Of a stretch of 64,000 nucleotides of DNA, positions 13,101 through 22,995 are shown piece by piece (within the stretch, counting starts at the first letter, position 1; each line of letters starts with the position of its first letter). The notes beneath the pieces were generated by a model, which saw nothing but the letters and a program-made list of their open reading frames with translations, was not told the DNA's origin and did no database searches. The position numbers and the translations under genes are program-made. The stretch is from assembly GCF_902497555.1 (NCBI RefSeq), contig NZ_CABVGP010000004.1:372001-436000 (forward strand), written 5' to 3'. This stretch comes from Amycolatopsis camponoti (GTDB lineage: Bacteria > Actinomycetota > Actinomycetes > Mycobacteriales > Pseudonocardiaceae).

Positions 13101-16100
13101 GGCCCGTCGGCGACCTACAACATGCCGACCGCGGTCCGGCTGACCGGCGACCTCGACGTCGACGCGCTGAAGGCCGCACTGTCCGATGTGGTCGAACGAC
13201 ACGAAGCCCTGCGCACGGTCTTCCCTGAGATCGACGGCGAACCCCGCCAGCGGATCCTCGACGACGTCACGATCCCGCTGCCGACCCGCTCGGTCACCGG
13301 CACCACGCTGGCGGACGCCGTGTCCGAAGCAGCTCGCACGGTGTTCGAGCTGGAGTCCGAGATCCCGCTGCGAGCCGAGCTGCTGCGGCTCGGTACCCGC
13401 GAGCACGTTCTCGTCCTGGTGTTCCACCACATCGCCTCGGACGGCTGGTCGACCGCGCCGCTGTGGCGCGACCTCGCGACGGCCTACACCGCCCGGCAAG
13501 CCGGAGACACTCCTCACTGGTCTCCGCTGCCCGTGCAGTACGCGGACTACACGCTCTGGCAGCGCGACGTCCTCGGCGAGCCGGTGATCGAACCGCAGCT
13601 GGCCTACTGGCGTGACGCGCTGGCGGACCTGCCGGAACGGATCGAGCTGCCGACCGACCGGCCCCACCCGGCCGAGGCCTCCTACCAGGGCGAGCAGTTC
13701 GCGTTCGGCTGGGACGCCGAACTCCACAGTGGACTCGTCGAGCTGGCCCGCGCGTGCGGCGCCAGCGTGTTCATGGTCGTCCACGCCGGGCTCACCGCCG
13801 TGCTCACCCGGCTCGGCGCGGGCACCGACATCCCGCTCGGCACGTCCATCGCCGGCCGGACCGACCAGGCCCTCGACGACCTCGTCGGGTTCTTCGTCAA
13901 TACTTTGGTGCTGCGGGTGGACACCGGCGGCGACCCGTCGTTCCGCGACCTCGTCGCCCGCGTGCGGGACCGCAGCCTCGACGCCTACGCCCACCAGGAC
14001 GTCCCGTTCGAGCGGCTGGTCGAGACGCTGAACCCGGTGCGCTCGCTCGCGTACCACCCGCTGTTCCAGACGATGCTGGCCTGGCAGAACAACGCCGTCG
14101 CCGACCTCGCGCTGCCCGGCCTGACCGTCGCGGAGGAACCGGTCCGCACCGGCACCGCCCGCGCCGACCTGACGTTCTTCGTCGGCGAGCGGCCCGGCCA
14201 CCAGGCCGGGATCCGCGGCACGGCGGAGTACAACAGCGACGTCTTCGACCGCGCGAGCGTCGAAGCGATCCTCGATCGGCTCCGTACGCTGCTGCGGGCC
14301 GTCGTCACCGATCCGGACACCCGGATCGGCGCGGTCGACCTGCTCACCGACGCCGAACGCGACCAGCTCGCCGCCGACCCCGCGACGCCCCTTCCCGCGG
14401 AAACGACGGCGGACCTGTTCGCGGCCCAGGTGGCCCGTACCCCGGATGCCACGGCGCTGGTGTTCGGTTCCGAGAGCCTCACGTACGCGGAACTGGACAC
14501 GCGGGCCACGACTCTCGCCCGGGCCCTGCTCGCGCGGGGAGCGGGGCCGGAACGCGTGGTGGCCGTGGCGCTGCCGCGGTCGGCCGACCTGGTCGTCGCG
14601 CTCCTGGCCGTGCTCAAGACGGGCGCCGCTTACCTGCCGCTGGACCTGAACCACCCGGCCGAGCGGGTCGAGCTGATGCTCACCGACGCCGGCCCGCACC
14701 TGGTGATCGCCGAGGACGGCTTCGGCGATCGGCTGGTCCGGCCCGGCGACACCGGTCCCGAGCCGGCCTGGCCGGTGATCAGCCCGGACAACCCGGCCTA
14801 CGTGATCTTCACGTCCGGCTCCACCGGACGCCCGAAGGCCGTCGCCGGCACGCAGCGCGCGCTGGCCAACCGGCTGCACTGGGGCCGGGACGTCGCCGAA
14901 GGCGTGCGCGTGGCCAAGAGCGCGCTGACCTTCATCGACGGCTCGACCGAGCTGCTCGGCGGGCTCGTTGCGGGCGACCCGGTGGTCCTCGCCGACGACG
15001 CGACGGCCACCGACCCGCACGCGCTCGCCGAACTCGTGCGCACCTCCGGCGCCCAGGTCCTGACCGTCGTCCCGAGCCTCCTCGACAGCTTCGCCGAGGA
15101 CGGCCCGGCCGGCGCGTTCGACGCCGTGACCACGTGGATCACCAGCGGCGAGCCGCTTACCGGTGCACTGGCCGAGAAGGTCGCGCGCCGGTGGCCGTCG
15201 GCGAAGCTGGTCAACCTCTACGGCTGTTCCGAAGTCGCGGGCGACAGCCTGGCCCAGGTCTGCGGGCCGGTGGCCATCGGCCGGCCGGTCGCGAACACCC
15301 GCGCGTACGTCCTCGACGCGGCGCTGCGGCCCGTCCCGCCAGGCGTCCGCGGCGAGCTGTACCTGGCGGGCGCCGGGCTGGCCCGGGGTTACCTCGGACG
15401 TCCGGCGCTGACGGCAGAGCGGTTCGTGGCGTCGCCGTTCGAACCGGGGGAGCGGATGTACCGCACCGGCGACCTGGTCCGCCGCCGACGCGACGGCGCA
15501 CTCGAGTTCCTGGGGCGCGCGGACCAGCAGATCAAGATCCGCGGGTTCCGCGTCGAGCCGGGCGAGGTCGAAGCCGTGCTGACGGCCGAGGCGTCCGTGG
15601 CGCGCGCGGCCGTGATCGCCCGAGCCGACCGGCTGATCGCTTACGTCGCGCCGTCCGGCGACCCGGTGGAGTTGAGGAGGAAGCTCGCCGCGCTGCTGCC
15701 GGAGTACCTGGTGCCGTCGGCGATCGTGGTCCTGCCGGAGCTCCCGGTGAACGCCAACGGCAAGCTCGACCGCGCCGCGCTGCCCGATCCGGAGATCCGG
15801 ACGTCCGGTCGCGTGGCGCGCACGCCGGCCGAGCAGGCGCTGTGCGACCTCTTCGCCGACGTCCTCGGCGTTGCGCTGGTCGGCCCGGACGACGGGTTCT
15901 TCACCCTCGGCGGCCACTCGCTGCTGGCGACGCGGCTGGTCAGCCGGATCCGCGCGCTGCTGGGCGTCGAGGTCCCGATCCGGGCCGTCTTCGACGCACC
16001 CACGCCGGCCCGCCTGGCCCGGCTGCTCGACCCGGCCCGCGAGAGCCGTCCCGCGCTGCGGCCGGCCGAGCGGCCCGAGGTGCTGCCGCTCTCGTTCGCG

Positions 16101-19100
16101 CAGCAGCGGCTGTGGTTCCTCGACCGCCTCGACGGGCCGAGCGCGACCTACAACATCCCGTGGGCGTGGGAGCTGACCGGACCGGTCGACGCCGGCGCGC
16201 TGCGGGCGGCGCTGGGTGACGTCGTCGCCCGGCACGAAGTCCTGCGGACGATCCTGGTCGAGGAGCAGGGCACGCCGTCGCAGGTGGTCTTGGCGGCGGG
16301 TGACGACCGCGCGCGTCCGGTCCTGGTCATCGAGACGGCGGCGGACGTCGACGAGAGCGTCATTGCCGCGGCGTCGTACTGCTTCACGCTCGACGCCGAG
16401 ATCCCGGTCCGCGCCACGCTCGTCTCGGCCGGACCCGAGCGGCACGTGTTCGTGCTGCTGGTGCACCACATCGCCGGTGACGGCTGGTCGCTGCCGCCGC
16501 TGAAGCGGGACCTCGACGCCGCGTACGCCGCACGCCTGCGCGGTGAGCGTCCACAATGGACACCGTTGGCGGTGCAGTACGCGGACTACACGCTCTGGCA
16601 GCGCGAGATGTTCGGCCGGGCCGACGACCCCGGCAGCCTCCTCGGCCGGCAGGCGGCGTTCTGGCGGGAGACCCTCGCCGGGATCCCGGACGAGCTGGCG
16701 CTCCCGGTGGACCGGCCCCGCCCGGCCCGGTCGACCAACCGCGGCGCGGCCGTGCCGTTCACTGTGCCCGCCGACGTCCACCGCGGCCTGCGGGACCTGG
16801 CTCACGGCAGCGACACCAGCACGTTCATGGTGCTGCAGGCGGCCCTCGCGGCGCTGCTCACGCGGCTCGGCGCGGGCACCGACATCCCGCTCGGCACCCC
16901 GGTCGCCGGCCGGACGGACCACGCGCTGGAGGACCTCGCCGGGTTCTTCGTCAACACCCTGGTCCTGCGCACCGACACCGCCGGCGACCCGACGTTCCGG
17001 GACCTCCTGGACCGCGTGCGGGAAGCCGACCTCGCCGCGTACGCCCACCAGGACCTGCCGTTCGAGCACCTCGTCGAGCTGCTCAACCCGGCCCGGTCCC
17101 TGGCCCGGCACCCGCTGTTCCAGGTCATGCTCGCGGTCTACCACTCGGGCTCGGAACCGGAGCGGCTGCTCGGGCTCGACGCGTCCTATCGGGACACCGG
17201 GCTGCGGCAGGCGAAGTTCGACCTGTCGTTCGACCTGGTCGAAACCCCCGGCGGCCTCGAAGGCGACCTCGAGTTCAGCCTCGACCTGTTCGACGAGCGG
17301 ACCGCCCGCACGCTCACCGAGCGGCTCGTGCGGCTGATGACGGCCGTCGTCGCGGACCCGGACCGGCCGCTGAGCCGGATCGACGTCCTGGACGCGGGCG
17401 AGCGGCACCGGATCGTCGCGGAGTGGGGCCGCGGTGAGCCGCTGACGACCTCCGCGCCGACGGTCGTCGACCGGCTGGCCGCCCAGGTGGCGGCGACGCC
17501 GGGCGCGACGGCGCTCAGCGATGCTTCCGGCAGCGTGACTTTCGCCGAGTTCGCGGCGCGGACGGATCGCCTCGCCCGGTGGCTGGCTTCCCAGGGCGCC
17601 GGTCCCGAGAAGGTCGTGGCGCTCGTGCTGCCGCGGTCGGCGGCGGTCGTCGAGGCGATCTTCGGTGTGTTCAAGACGGGCGCGGCGTACCTGCCGGTGG
17701 ATCCGGACCAGCCGGCCGACCGGATCTCGGCGATCTTCGCCGACGCCGGTGCCGCGCTGGTGCTGACCAGCCGCGCGCTGGCTTCGCCGGTTCCCGGGGC
17801 GCTCTTCGTCGAGGACCTGCTTGAGGACACAGTGGACAGTTCCGTTGTCCTTACCCCGCCATCGCCGGCGAACCCGGCGTACGTGCTCTACACGTCCGGG
17901 TCCACGGGCAAGCCGAAGGGTGTCGTCATCCCGCATTCCGGGCTGGTGAACCTGTTCCACAGTCACCGCGAGACGCTCTACCGCCCGGCGGTCGCGGCGG
18001 CGGGCGGGCGGCGGCTGCGGGTCGGGCACGCGTGGGCGTTCTTCTTCGACGCCTCCTGGCAGCCGCAGCTGTGGCTGCTCGACGGGCACGAGGTGCACGT
18101 CGTCGACGACGACACGCGCCGCGACCCCGAGCGGCTGGCCGCGGTGGTGCGCGAGCGCGGGCTCGACTTCCTGGAGCTGACGCCGTCGCACTTCGCTCAG
18201 CTCGCCGCGGCCGGCGTCGTCGAGGAAGGGAAATGCGCCCTGGGCGTCGTCGGTGTCGGTGGTGAAGCGGTGTCCCAGACGCTGTGGGAACAGCTGCGGT
18301 CGATGCCGGGGACGGCGGCGTACAACCTCTACGGCCCCACCGAGGCCACAGTGGACGCGCTCGTCGGCCGGTTCGCCGACGCGGACCGGCCGGTGGTCGG
18401 GCGCCCGGTGCACAACGCCCGCGCGTACGTCCTCGACGGCGGCCTGAGCCCGGTCCCGGCCGGTGTGCCGGGCGAGCTGTACCTGGCCGGCGCGGGGCTG
18501 GCGCGCGGTTACCACGGGCGTCCCGCGCTCACGGCGGACCGGTTCGTCGCCGACCCGTTCGGGCCGCCGGGGGAGCGGATGTACCGCACCGGCGACCTGG
18601 TGCGGTGGCGGACCGACGGGCAGCTCGAGTACCTCGGCCGCATCGACGACCAGGTCAAGATCCGCGGTTTCCGGATCGAGCCGGGCGAGATCGAGACGGC
18701 CCTGGCGCGGCACGACGACGTCGAGCAGGCCCTCGTCGTCGTCCGCGAGGACCGGGACAAGCGGCTGGTCGCCTACACCACCCCGGCGACCGCGGATCCC
18801 GCGCGGCTGCGGGAGTTCGTGGCCCGGTCGCTGCCGGAGTACATGGTGCCCGCGGCGGTCGTCCCCCTCGAAGCGTTCCCCGTGACGCCCAACGGGAAAC
18901 TCGACAAGGCCGCCCTGCCGGTGCCCGAGTTCGAAACCCGCGGACGGGCACCCGGGACGCCGCTGGAGAAGACCCTCTGCGAGATCTTCGCGGAGGTCCT
19001 GGACGTCGCCGCCGTCGGCGCCGACGACGACCTGTTCGCCCTCGGCGGCCATTCCCTGCTGCTCGTGGTCCTGCGCAACCGGATCACCGAGCGGCTCGGG

Positions 19101-19166
19101 ACCGAGCTCCCGATCGCCGAGTTCTTCCGTACCCCCACCGTGGCAGGACTCGCCGCGCTGCTGTGA
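1119..19166 (+). CDS. Five-module siderophore NRPS with three N-methyltransferase domains and no thioesterase
   Basis: About 6015 residues from a GTG at 1119, chosen because GGGAGG (1102-1107) precedes it and an upstream in-frame ATG at 1023 would put an iron box inside the gene. Approximate layout in nt: truncated C (1150-1720); A1 (1780-3050), MT1 (3090-3825), A-tail, T1 (about 4480); C2 (4660-5960), A2 (6010), MT2 (7345-8040), T2 (8610); C3 (8795), A3 (10160), MT3 (11485-12225), T3 (12855); C4 (13050), A4 (14405), T4 (15900); C5 (16080), A5 (17460), T5 (19035). Complete C domains carry HHIAxDGW. MT domains carry LEIGVGSGL or LELGVGTGL and NSVxQYFPS and resemble cyclosporin-type N-methyltransferases. 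Hand-read pocket residues: A2 DVWHLSLVD, the serine code; A4 has Asp shifted by one with I-S-L-x-D, like beta-alanine domains; A1 and A3 share D-V-W-I-L-A-A-T-N, not a code I can assign firmly, though the Asn resembles hydroxyornithine domains; A5 has an acidic residue at the 278-equivalent and is unassigned. No epimerase or TE is seen, so release must use another protein or self-cyclisation. Confidence 0.93.
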   Translation: MSNGDAVQQVAELGFWRDSLASAPKELPLPIDRPYPARAVPARLTRPRPGTDELTLLAGFVVLLSRYAGTADVVLGIGSLVPLRVDLGGSPGFADVVKRVRDAREEALAHRVPFDDLVAEVEPEPGRGGSVVVNVGFGAETDLPLDVNLGIDGEELVVDYRADVLDESTVDRMLGHLGHLLADARKRPQWPVERLDLMPEPELRQILREWNDTDFDAPPSTLPELFAARVAEAPDAVALVFEDEELTYAELDARANRLAHVLIGRGAGPERVVALAVPRSLDMVVAELAVLKAGAAYLPLDPDYPAERIAFMVGDARPVCVLTTGELAEHFESAVVLEELDLDAAPDTDPAAAIVPANAAYVIYTSGSTGRPKGVVVSHAGVAKLVATQSERFGVGPHSRVLQFASPSFDVAFWDLCLGLLSGGRLVIVPAERRVPGPELADYAHAKGVDFMILPPALLAEFPDDCDLPRDSVLLAGTERVSPELVRRWAPGRRMFNAYGPTEATTNSTLGLCDPEIAPGSAVPIGVPDPGTSAYVLDASLAPVPVGVVGELYLAGSGLARGYLGRPGLTAERFVADPSGSGGRLYRTGDLVKWLPDGRLVFLGRADDQVKIRGYRIELGEIESVLAEHPRVGQSVVVAQDGQLVAYAVPVPDRSAEQGHVAEWHAVHEEMLAGSTGIEENFAGWNSSYDGSDIPLAEMREWHAATIDRIRSLKPKRVLEIGVGSGLILSRIAPDAETYWGVDLSESAIENVRREVAATPFADRVHLAARPAHDLGELPAEPFDTVIINSVAQYFPSADYLAEVVRTAAGLVRPGGTIFLGDIRNLRSLRAFRTAVELRHGRADVAAVDQAIAREGELVLDPDFFPALARGLDGFDDVDLWVKRGEAHNELTRHRYDVVLRKAPTPAAAAEQVVAYGDLAAVERFLAAETPERLRVTGVPDARLSGELAAVRALDDGDAEAALAALGRRDGVDPEALHRLGARAGYRVAVTWAPEGGELEAVFSTGDDGPAYRPGRQTGTPASYANNPAARRETGALVASLRAHVRDRLPLYMVPSAFVVLDKLPVLASGKLDRKALPSPERFAAGPGRAPRNPVEQLLCEMFADVLGVSQAGPDDDFFALGGHSLLATRLIQRIRAAVGAEVPVRAVFDAPTPAALADLLAGAVTGTERRPLTRVTERPERLPLSFAQQRLWFLHGLEGGSATYNVPLVMRLAGELDVEALRAALPDVLDRHEALRTVFPTAEGVPYQQVLADAEVELTVRTVSDVESEVDTLVREVFDLGAGVPVRATLLTVDARRHVLVLVVHHIAADGWSLAPLWRDIATAYRARLRGEAPEWTPLPVQYADYTLWQRDLLETEEAVQLGYWRTALDGLPERIPLPLDRPHPAVSAYRGEFFTFTWDAGLHAGLADLARACGASPFMVVHAGLTALLSRLGGGTDIPIGTPIAGRTDPALDDLVGFFVNTLVLRVDAGGDPSFRDLVARVRERSLDAYAHQDVPFERLVEALNPARSLAHHPLFQTMLAWQNTPGAGVELPGLTVTERPVGTGTAKFDLWFSFTERADGLHGQAEFNAEVFDHATVTGLLGRLESLLRQVVSAPDRRLGGLDVLTPAEREALPAVWSGAVEDVPAVTVPELFAAQVARTPDATALVFEDEELTYAELDAVSNRLARVLAERGAGPERVVALALPRSTHLVTAILAVLKTGAAYLPLDPGYPAERIAFMLEDAAPALVLATGDDLPHAVRPDDPELLDGVSDAPLDVVLRPENPAYVIYTSGSTGRPKGVVVPHAGIVNRLLWMQDEYGLTGDDRVLQKTPSSFDVSVWEFLWPLITGATEVVARPDGHKDPAYLARLIRDHGVTTVHFVPSMLQVFLQEPAAGECTSLRRVLCSGEALPADAVVQFGQVLDAELHNLYGPTEASVDVTSWRTSAEDPAVPIGRPVWNTRTYILDAALRPVPPGTAGELYLAGVQLARGYLGRPGLSAERFVASPFEPGTRMYRTGDLARFRPDGVLEFLGRGDEQIKIRGFRVEPGEIAATLATHDDVAHAVVVAREDRPGDVRLVGYVMPAGTASTPDEETEQVGEWRELYDSMYSAAEDEFAGWNSSYTGEPIPRAEMREWRDAIVTRIRDLNPRRVLELGVGTGLLLTELAPDCESYWGTDFSAEVIASLGRRVEADPVLADRVELRTGDAADLSGLPSGFFDTIVLNSVVQYFPSGTYLLEVLRGALELLAPGGSLFVGDVRDLRQVRAFHTAVAEARGGDVEQNLLREKELLVAPEFFAGLDEVTADIRVKRGRAVNELTQYRYDVVLRPGSAAVPDVPTLAWGTDLSTVDEVAGPSRIERVPNGRTAPGGVNPEDWYAFGDAHGYRTVVTWSAEGDGSVDVLFTTGDPAGAFRPGAGPLLSYTGNPGRFRRISSLTADLRTLAADRLPEHMVPSAIVVLDKLPVTANGKLDRRALPSPDPIAPTSDREPRTPAERQLCELFADVLGLPRVGPDDSFFALGGHSLLATRLIARIRTTLNAELEVRSVFETPTAAGLAALVGASTGTARPALVPRDRPALVPLSGAQQRLWFLHHLEGPSATYNVPLIMRLEGEVDVPALRTALSDVVARHEALRTRFPQHDGVPYQDVLPAGEIDLPVRDVTGLDTALTGLVRGSFDLERHAPMRVELLRLGEREHVLALVFHHIASDGWSMAPLWRDIATAYAARRADETPQWTSLPVQYADYTLWQQDLLGAEDDPDSVLSTQLDYWRDTLDGLPDRIELPLDRPHPATATFRGELHTFTWDAELHARLTELARESGASVFMVVHAALAALLTRLGAGTDVPIGSPIAGRTDQAVDDLVGFFVNTLVLRVDTGGEPSFRDLVARVRDRNLDAYAHQDVPFERLVEVLNPVRSLSYHPLFQVMIAGQNTTRADVTLPGLTVTEIPVTTGTSKFDLAISLTERDAGIAGVLEFNADVFDHPGADAILRRLEVLLRAALSEPDRPVGALDLLDGDERDRVLNEWAGSLDPAGTETFPGLFARRVAEAPDAIALVFEDVELTYAEVNARANRLAHRLLERGAGPERVVALAVPRSIEMIVAELAVLKAGAAYLPIDVDYPGDRITYMVEDARPVCVVTTREIDAKLPAGVPRVLLDDAALDRMSTEDPAVGVRPENAAYVIYTSGSSGRPKGVVLQHSGVAKLVATQVERFGIGPHSRVLQFASPSFDVAFWDLCLGLLSGGRLVVVPAERRVAGPALTEYAHQHAVDFMILPPALLDAMPADCDLPRDSVLLAGTERVSPELVKRWAPGRRMFNAYGPTEATTNSTLGESDPVELADATVVPIGIPDPGTRAYVLDAGLRPVPPGVVGELYLAGSGLARGYLGRAALTSERFVADPFGSGGRLYRTGDLVKWRPDGRLVFLGRADDQVKIRGYRIEPGEIEAVLTEHPAVGQSVVLARDGRLIAYAVPAAGRDEEAELDHVGEWRELHENVFTEAATGGLEENFTGWNSSYDGTEIPLGEMREWHAATIDRIRSLKPKRVLEIGVGSGLILSRIAPDAEEYWGVDLSEKAIANLRRELAATSFADKVHVAARPAHDLGDLPDEPFDTVIINSVAQYFPSVDYLAEVIRTVTAHVRPGGVIFLGDIRNLRSLRAFRTATELRHGRRSAAAVDQAIAREGELVLDPDFFGALARELDGFDDVDLRMKRGHAHNELTRHRYDVVLRKAPKPEPVEETVVAFTTLDELERLLAERPARLRVTGVPDARLSGELAAVAALAEGDADAALSALDAEPSGVDIEKLRDLGYRVYAAPARQGMLEVVFTTGEPTRIHRARPVRAALATLGNHPAGQRDTSALVSALRAHVRDRLPQYMVPSAFVVLDRLPLLASGKLDRRALPSPDQQTVAAGRAPRTPVEEVLCGLFAEVLDTASIGVDDDFFALGGHSLMATRLVARLRAVFGVELQVRSVFETPTVAGLATLLSTSDSSAARPALERAEPRPEVLPLSFAQQRLWFLHRLEGPSATYNMPTAVRLTGDLDVDALKAALSDVVERHEALRTVFPEIDGEPRQRILDDVTIPLPTRSVTGTTLADAVSEAARTVFELESEIPLRAELLRLGTREHVLVLVFHHIASDGWSTAPLWRDLATAYTARQAGDTPHWSPLPVQYADYTLWQRDVLGEPVIEPQLAYWRDALADLPERIELPTDRPHPAEASYQGEQFAFGWDAELHSGLVELARACGASVFMVVHAGLTAVLTRLGAGTDIPLGTSIAGRTDQALDDLVGFFVNTLVLRVDTGGDPSFRDLVARVRDRSLDAYAHQDVPFERLVETLNPVRSLAYHPLFQTMLAWQNNAVADLALPGLTVAEEPVRTGTARADLTFFVGERPGHQAGIRGTAEYNSDVFDRASVEAILDRLRTLLRAVVTDPDTRIGAVDLLTDAERDQLAADPATPLPAETTADLFAAQVARTPDATALVFGSESLTYAELDTRATTLARALLARGAGPERVVAVALPRSADLVVALLAVLKTGAAYLPLDLNHPAERVELMLTDAGPHLVIAEDGFGDRLVRPGDTGPEPAWPVISPDNPAYVIFTSGSTGRPKAVAGTQRALANRLHWGRDVAEGVRVAKSALTFIDGSTELLGGLVAGDPVVLADDATATDPHALAELVRTSGAQVLTVVPSLLDSFAEDGPAGAFDAVTTWITSGEPLTGALAEKVARRWPSAKLVNLYGCSEVAGDSLAQVCGPVAIGRPVANTRAYVLDAALRPVPPGVRGELYLAGAGLARGYLGRPALTAERFVASPFEPGERMYRTGDLVRRRRDGALEFLGRADQQIKIRGFRVEPGEVEAVLTAEASVARAAVIARADRLIAYVAPSGDPVELRRKLAALLPEYLVPSAIVVLPELPVNANGKLDRAALPDPEIRTSGRVARTPAEQALCDLFADVLGVALVGPDDGFFTLGGHSLLATRLVSRIRALLGVEVPIRAVFDAPTPARLARLLDPARESRPALRPAERPEVLPLSFAQQRLWFLDRLDGPSATYNIPWAWELTGPVDAGALRAALGDVVARHEVLRTILVEEQGTPSQVVLAAGDDRARPVLVIETAADVDESVIAAASYCFTLDAEIPVRATLVSAGPERHVFVLLVHHIAGDGWSLPPLKRDLDAAYAARLRGERPQWTPLAVQYADYTLWQREMFGRADDPGSLLGRQAAFWRETLAGIPDELALPVDRPRPARSTNRGAAVPFTVPADVHRGLRDLAHGSDTSTFMVLQAALAALLTRLGAGTDIPLGTPVAGRTDHALEDLAGFFVNTLVLRTDTAGDPTFRDLLDRVREADLAAYAHQDLPFEHLVELLNPARSLARHPLFQVMLAVYHSGSEPERLLGLDASYRDTGLRQAKFDLSFDLVETPGGLEGDLEFSLDLFDERTARTLTERLVRLMTAVVADPDRPLSRIDVLDAGERHRIVAEWGRGEPLTTSAPTVVDRLAAQVAATPGATALSDASGSVTFAEFAARTDRLARWLASQGAGPEKVVALVLPRSAAVVEAIFGVFKTGAAYLPVDPDQPADRISAIFADAGAALVLTSRALASPVPGALFVEDLLEDTVDSSVVLTPPSPANPAYVLYTSGSTGKPKGVVIPHSGLVNLFHSHRETLYRPAVAAAGGRRLRVGHAWAFFFDASWQPQLWLLDGHEVHVVDDDTRRDPERLAAVVRERGLDFLELTPSHFAQLAAAGVVEEGKCALGVVGVGGEAVSQTLWEQLRSMPGTAAYNLYGPTEATVDALVGRFADADRPVVGRPVHNARAYVLDGGLSPVPAGVPGELYLAGAGLARGYHGRPALTADRFVADPFGPPGERMYRTGDLVRWRTDGQLEYLGRIDDQVKIRGFRIEPGEIETALARHDDVEQALVVVREDRDKRLVAYTTPATADPARLREFVARSLPEYMVPAAVVPLEAFPVTPNGKLDKAALPVPEFETRGRAPGTPLEKTLCEIFAEVLDVAAVGADDDLFALGGHSLLLVVLRNRITERLGTELPIAEFFRTPTVAGLAALL

Positions 19167-19169
19167 CAT

Positions 19170-19214
19170 CCGGGGCTTCGCCCCGGGTCGGGGGCGCTGC
19201 CACCCGGAGCCCCC
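19170..19214 (+). terminator. GC hairpins between NRPS and panD
   Basis: CCGGGGC-TTC-GCCCCGG (19170-19186) starts 4 nt after the NRPS stop. A second possible pairing, GGGGGC (19190-19195) with GCCCCC (19209-19214), follows. There is no T-tract, so it may be a partial terminator, an attenuator or an RNA 3'-end stabiliser. It leaves open whether panD is co-transcribed with the NRPS. Confidence 0.45.
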
Positions 19215-19246
19215 GAAAGCCCATTGACCCGAGACACGAGGTAAAA

Positions 19247-19657
19247 GTGCACCGCACCCTGATGAACGCCAAGATCCACCGGGCGACCGTCACCCAGGCC
19301 GACCTGCACTACGTCGGCTCGTTGACGATCGACGCCGAGCTGATGGCCGCCGCGGACATCGTGGAAGGCGAACGGGTCCAGGTCGTCGACATCACCAACG
19401 GCGCCCGCCTGGAGACCTACGCGATCACCGGCGAGCCGGGCTCCGGAGTCATCGGCGTCAACGGCGCCGCCGCGCACCTGGTGCACCCCGGCGACCTCGT
19501 CATCATCATCACCTACGCCCAGGTCGACGAGGCCGAGCGCGCGGGGCACCGGCCGCGCGTGGTGCACGTGGACGCGGACAACCGCCAGGTCCACCTGGGA
19601 CACGATCCCGCCGAGCCGGTGCCCGGCGCGGAGGCTCAGCTGTCCGGCCGCGGCTGA
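19247..19657 (+). CDS. panD: Aspartate 1-decarboxylase (beta-alanine synthesis)
   Basis: 136 residues from a GTG with GAGG five bases upstream. PanD makes beta-alanine and CO2 from L-aspartate in the cytoplasm, using a pyruvoyl group formed by self-cleavage between Gly and Ser. The site is present as YVGS (Gly24-Ser25), with the usual start [20 protein letters not shown]. In most bacteria PanD feeds pantothenate synthesis. Here it lies 80 bp after an NRPS whose fourth A domain looks specific for beta-alanine, so supply of that building block is the better guess for this copy. No panB or panC is nearby. A second panD elsewhere in the genome would support a dedicated role. Confidence 0.93.
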   Translation: MHRTLMNAKIHRATVTQADLHYVGSLTIDAELMAAADIVEGERVQVVDITNGARLETYAITGEPGSGVIGVNGAAAHLVHPGDLVIIITYAQVDEAERAGHRPRVVHVDADNRQVHLGHDPAEPVPGAEAQLSGRG

Positions 19658-19716
19658 CCCGGGTGGGCGTGGACACAGGACGGTTGCGGCGGTTGCTTTT
19701 GACAGGCTGCCCTAAA

Positions 19717-19735
19717 TAAGGTGTGCCTATCCTAA
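19717..19735 (+). promoter_or_regulatory. Iron box before the siderophore-binding protein gene
   Basis: TAAGGTGTGCCTATCCTAA matches 14 of 19 positions of the iron-box consensus and ends 19 bp before the ATG at 19755. A TTGACA sequence at 19699-19704 could be the -35 element; I see no convincing -10 at normal spacing. Confidence 0.65.
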
Positions 19736-19754
19736 AGTTCGGCGAGAGGTTCTC

Positions 19755-20780
19755 ATGTCCGTGTTTCAAGGCGGTGCCGGGTTCAGCCGGCGTGGATTCC
19801 TGATCGGCACCGGCGGGCTGGCCGCCACCGTGGCCCTCGTCGCGTGTGGCAGCAGTGACGACAAGGCCGCCCCGGCGTCCTCCGGTCCGTGGGAGTTCAC
19901 CGACGACCGCGGGCAGAAGGCCGCGCGCGACCAGCGTCCGACGCGGGTCGTGGCTTACGTCAGCTCCGCGGCCGCGCTGTGGGACTACGGCGTCCGCCCG
20001 GTCGGCGTGTTCGGCCCGCAGAAGACGGCCGACGGCGGCAAGGAGATCCAGGCCGGCAACATCGACCTCGGCGCCGTGACGTCGATCGGCAACGCGTGGG
20101 ACGACTTCAGCATGGAGAAGTTCGCCGCGACCAAGCCGGACCTGGTGATCACCGGGCTCACCGGCGCCAAGCCGACCGACCTGTGGGTGCTCAAGGACGA
20201 CCTCGGCCCCAAGGTGCAGCAGGTCGCGCCGATCGTCGCGATGTCGGAGTACAAGGTCACGCTGCCGAAGGTGATCGAGCGCTACGAGCAGCTCGCGGTC
20301 GCGCTGGGCGGCGACGCGAACTCCGACGTCATCAAGAAGGGCAAGGAAGACTTCCAGAAGGCGTCCGACGACCTGAAGGCCGCCATCAAGGCCAAGCCGG
20401 GCCTCAAGGTGCTGGTGGTGTCCAGCGACAAGGACAACCTGTACGTCTGCAAGCCGGAGTTCTTCGCGGACCTGGCGTACTACCGCGACCTGGGCCTGGA
20501 CATCGTCAACGGCGCCGGCACGGACGACTACTTCGAGACGCTCAGCTGGGAGCAGGCCGGCAAGTACCCGGCCGACCTGATCCTGACCGACAGCCGCACG
20601 TACGCGCTGTCGCGCCCGCAGCTGGCGGCGATCCCGACGTGGGCGCAGCTGCCCGCCGTCAAGGCGAGCCAGCTCGCCGACTGGTCGACCGAACCCCGGT
20701 TCAACCCGGTGCTCGCGGCCCCGGTCATCCGGAAGCTGACCGAGGTCGTCAAGGGTGCCCGCACGGACATCACCGCCTGA
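19755..20780 (+). CDS. Siderophore-binding lipoprotein of an ABC importer (Tat-type signal)
   Basis: 341 residues. The N-terminus has a twin-arginine motif SRRGFL (residues 11-16), a hydrophobic stretch and a lipobox LVAC with Cys31, so it should be exported folded and anchored by lipid outside the membrane. The rest fits the periplasmic-binding family of FecB/FhuD proteins, with features such as [20 protein letters not shown] near the start and [14 protein letters not shown] in the middle. It would capture the ferric siderophore and pass it to the FecCD permease at the left edge. It has its own iron box and is followed 11 bp later by the MbtH-like gene, an operon-like spacing. Confidence 0.9.
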   Translation: MSVFQGGAGFSRRGFLIGTGGLAATVALVACGSSDDKAAPASSGPWEFTDDRGQKAARDQRPTRVVAYVSSAAALWDYGVRPVGVFGPQKTADGGKEIQAGNIDLGAVTSIGNAWDDFSMEKFAATKPDLVITGLTGAKPTDLWVLKDDLGPKVQQVAPIVAMSEYKVTLPKVIERYEQLAVALGGDANSDVIKKGKEDFQKASDDLKAAIKAKPGLKVLVVSSDKDNLYVCKPEFFADLAYYRDLGLDIVNGAGTDDYFETLSWEQAGKYPADLILTDSRTYALSRPQLAAIPTWAQLPAVKASQLADWSTEPRFNPVLAAPVIRKLTEVVKGARTDITA

Positions 20781-20791
20781 GGAGGCCTGGC

Positions 20792-21001
20792 ATGACCAAC
20801 CCGTTCGAAGATCCGTCCGGTACGTACCTGGTGCTGGTCAACGCGGAGAACCAGCACAGCCTGTGGCCGGAGTTCGTCGAGGTCCCGGCCGGCTGGACGG
20901 TCGCGTTCGGCCCGTCGGGCCGCCAGGAGTGCCTGGACCACGTGGAAGCGAACTGGACGGACATGCGGCCCAAGTCCCTGGCCGACGCGATGGACGACTG
21001 A
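20792..21001 (+). CDS. MbtH-like protein
   Basis: 69 residues, the usual family size, with the signature NxxxxHSLWP, the run [20 protein letters not shown] and a final [12 protein letters not shown]. MbtH-like proteins bind NRPS adenylation domains and are often needed for their folding or activity. GGAGG at 20781-20785 gives the ATG at 20792. It lies 11 bp after the binding-protein gene and is the last gene of that unit, followed at once by a strong terminator. The natural partner is the NRPS at 1119-19166. Confidence 0.96.
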   Translation: MTNPFEDPSGTYLVLVNAENQHSLWPEFVEVPAGWTVAFGPSGRQECLDHVEANWTDMRPKSLADAMDD

Positions 21002-21014
21002 CCCTTCTCCGAGG

Positions 21015-21048
21015 AAAGCGCCGGGAGCTGGTCCGCTCCCGGCGCTTT
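21015..21048 (+). terminator. Strong intrinsic terminator after the mbtH-like gene
   Basis: Perfect 14-bp stem, AAAGCGCCGGGAGC (21015-21028) with GCTCCCGGCGCTTT (21035-21048), loop TGGTCC, ending in TTTT. It starts 14 bp after the stop codon and closes the rightward siderophore unit. Confidence 0.9.
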
Positions 21049-21062
21049 TCGCGTGTGTCGAC

Positions 21063-21239
21063 CCCTCAATCACGAGTGATGCCCCTCCAATCACACGTGA
21101 TGCCTCTTCAATCACGCGAGATGCCCCGCCGGACACGCGTCATGCCGCGGGATCCGGTCCGGAGCACGCGAATCCCGTGTGCACGAAGGGTCGACTCGCG
21201 TGATCAGGAGGTCGACACGCGTGATCGGGGGGACGACAC
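21063..21239. repeat. Cluster of short degenerate repeats with ATCACnnGTGAT cores
   Basis: The gap between the convergent mbtH-like and exporter genes holds four tandem units of about 21 bp ending in GATG or CATG (for example CCCCTCAATCACGAGTGATG and CCCCTCCAATCACACGTGATG). Further right come opposite-orientation copies such as GGTCGACACGCGTGATC. No open frame makes sense of it. It looks like a small intergenic repeat element rather than a CRISPR, since units are degenerate and have no unique spacers. Confidence 0.6.
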
Positions 21240-21243
21240 GGGG

Positions 21244-22995
21244 TCAGGCGCGCTGGCCCGACCAGGCTGCCCACAGCTTCGCGTACTGGCCGCCGGCCGC
21301 GACGAGGTCGTCGTGCGTGCCGGTCTCCACCACCGCGCCCGCGTCCAGGACCACGATCCGGTCGGACGCCGCCGCCTGGGTCAACCTGTGGGCCACCACC
21401 AGCGCCGTCCGGCCTTCCAGGGCCGCCGCGGCCGCCGACTCCAGAACCCGGGAACCCGCGCTGCCCGCCTCCGCCGTGGCCTCGTCGAGGATCGCGATCG
21501 GGGGGTCGGCCAGCACCAGCCGGACCAGCGCCAGCTGCTGCGCCTGGGTCACCGTCAGCTGGTGGCCGCCTTCGCCGACGACCGTGGCCAATCCGGACGG
21601 CAGACTGTCCACCCAGGACAGTGCGCCCACCTTCGCCAGTGCCGCCCGCAGGTCCGCGTCGGACGCCGACGGGCACGCCAGGCGGAGGTCTTCGGCCAGC
21701 GGTCCCGCGAACACGTGGACCTCCTGGCTGATCAGCGCGACCGTGCGCCGGGTCGCCTCGGGCCCCAGTTCGTCCAGGGGCACCCCGCCGAGCGTCACCG
21801 AACCCGAAGACGGCCGGTGGATCCCGGCGATCAGCTTGGCCAGCGTCGTCTTCCCGGCCCCGCTCGCCCCGACCAGCGCCACCCGCTCGCCGGGTGCCAC
21901 GCCGAGGTCGACGTCGCGCAGCACCGGGTGACCGTCCACATAGGAATAGCCGGCCGCCGCCGTCTTCACCGACGCGTCCACCGGCCGGGAAGGCTGCGAA
22001 GGCGATTCCTCGGCGGGCAAGTCGGCCACGCCGATCAGGCGCGCGAGGCTGGCCGCGGCCGCCTGCGCGTCGTCGACCAGGGCCAGCGCCGTCGTGATCG
22101 GCCCGAACAGGCTGTGGAAGTACAGCGCCGCCGCCGTCGCCACACCGACCGTCACCGCGTTCGCCCCGACCAGCAGGAACCCGGCGGCCAGCACGGCGGA
22201 CAGCCCGACGAACTCCGCCAGGTTGAGCCGCGCGTAGAACCGCGTCACCAGCCGGATCCCGCGCAACGCCAGGTCGACGGCCGTGTCGGACCGCTGCCGC
22301 ACCCGGTCCAGGTGCGCGTCCGCCAGCCGGAACGCGCGGACGGTCTTCGCGCCGCCGATGGTGTCCAGCAGCTGCTGCTGTTGCGCGCCGACGGCCTCGC
22401 GCTGGCTCGCGTACAGCGGTTTCGCGCGCGGCACGTACCAGCGCACGGTCCACACCTGGATCGGCACGGCGACCAGCGCGGCCAGCAGGAACCGCCAGTC
22501 CAGCACGGCCAGCGCGCCGAGGGTCAGGACGACCGTGAGCACCGAGCGGCCCAGCTCGGGCAACGCCTGCCGCACGCCTTCCGCGACGACCGAGACGTCG
22601 TTCGTCACGCGGGCGGTGAGGTCGCCGGAGCCGGCGCGCTCGAGCTGTTCGAGCGGCAGTCCCAGCGCCCGCTCCACGAAGCGTTCGCGCAGCTCGGCCA
22701 GGATCGTCTCGCCCAGCCGAGCCACCATCGACACGCCGATGGCGGTCGCGATGGCCTGCGCGATCGCGACGAGCACCAGCCCGGAGATCGGCGTGACCAG
22801 GTCGGCCGCCGGCCGGCGCGTCGCGACGAGGTCGACGACTTCGCCGAGCAGGGGAGCGGTCAGCAGTCCGATCGCGGTGGCGGCGACCAGCATCGTGGCC
22901 GCGGCCGCGGCGCGGCCCTTCGACCGGCCGACGAGCTCGCCGACGACGGCGCGGATCCGGCGGCCGTCGGCCACGGGGAGGAGTTCGCGGGTCAT
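21244..22995 (-). CDS. ABC exporter half-transporter with intact Walker A and degenerate signature
   Basis: 583 residues: an N-terminal six-helix exporter domain (about 1-310) fused to an ABC ATPase. Walker A is complete (GASGAGKTT) and Walker B keeps its glutamate (IAILDEAT), but the signature is LTVTQ in place of LSGGQ. The upstream partner has the opposite pattern, so the two should form a heterodimer with one working site. Its ATG overlaps the partner's stop by 4 nt. Position in an iron-boxed siderophore locus points to siderophore export, although such half-transporters can also import (IrtAB); no FAD/siderophore-reductase domain is fused here. Confidence 0.88.
   Translation of the reverse strand: MTRELLPVADGRRIRAVVGELVGRSKGRAAAAATMLVAATAIGLLTAPLLGEVVDLVATRRPAADLVTPISGLVLVAIAQAIATAIGVSMVARLGETILAELRERFVERALGLPLEQLERAGSGDLTARVTNDVSVVAEGVRQALPELGRSVLTVVLTLGALAVLDWRFLLAALVAVPIQVWTVRWYVPRAKPLYASQREAVGAQQQQLLDTIGGAKTVRAFRLADAHLDRVRQRSDTAVDLALRGIRLVTRFYARLNLAEFVGLSAVLAAGFLLVGANAVTVGVATAAALYFHSLFGPITTALALVDDAQAAAASLARLIGVADLPAEESPSQPSRPVDASVKTAAAGYSYVDGHPVLRDVDLGVAPGERVALVGASGAGKTTLAKLIAGIHRPSSGSVTLGGVPLDELGPEATRRTVALISQEVHVFAGPLAEDLRLACPSASDADLRAALAKVGALSWVDSLPSGLATVVGEGGHQLTVTQAQQLALVRLVLADPPIAILDEATAEAGSAGSRVLESAAAAALEGRTALVVAHRLTQAAASDRIVVLDAGAVVETGTHDDLVAAGGQYAKLWAAWSGQRA

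Noticed and set aside
19247..19657. panD as an ordinary pantothenate gene
   Set aside because: Not excluded, but no panB, panC or other CoA gene is nearby, and a beta-alanine-type NRPS module precedes it, so the dedicated role is preferred.
21063..21239. CRISPR array
   Set aside because: Units are about 21 bp, degenerate, directly abutting and reverse orientation within the cluster; there are no unique spacers and no cas genes.
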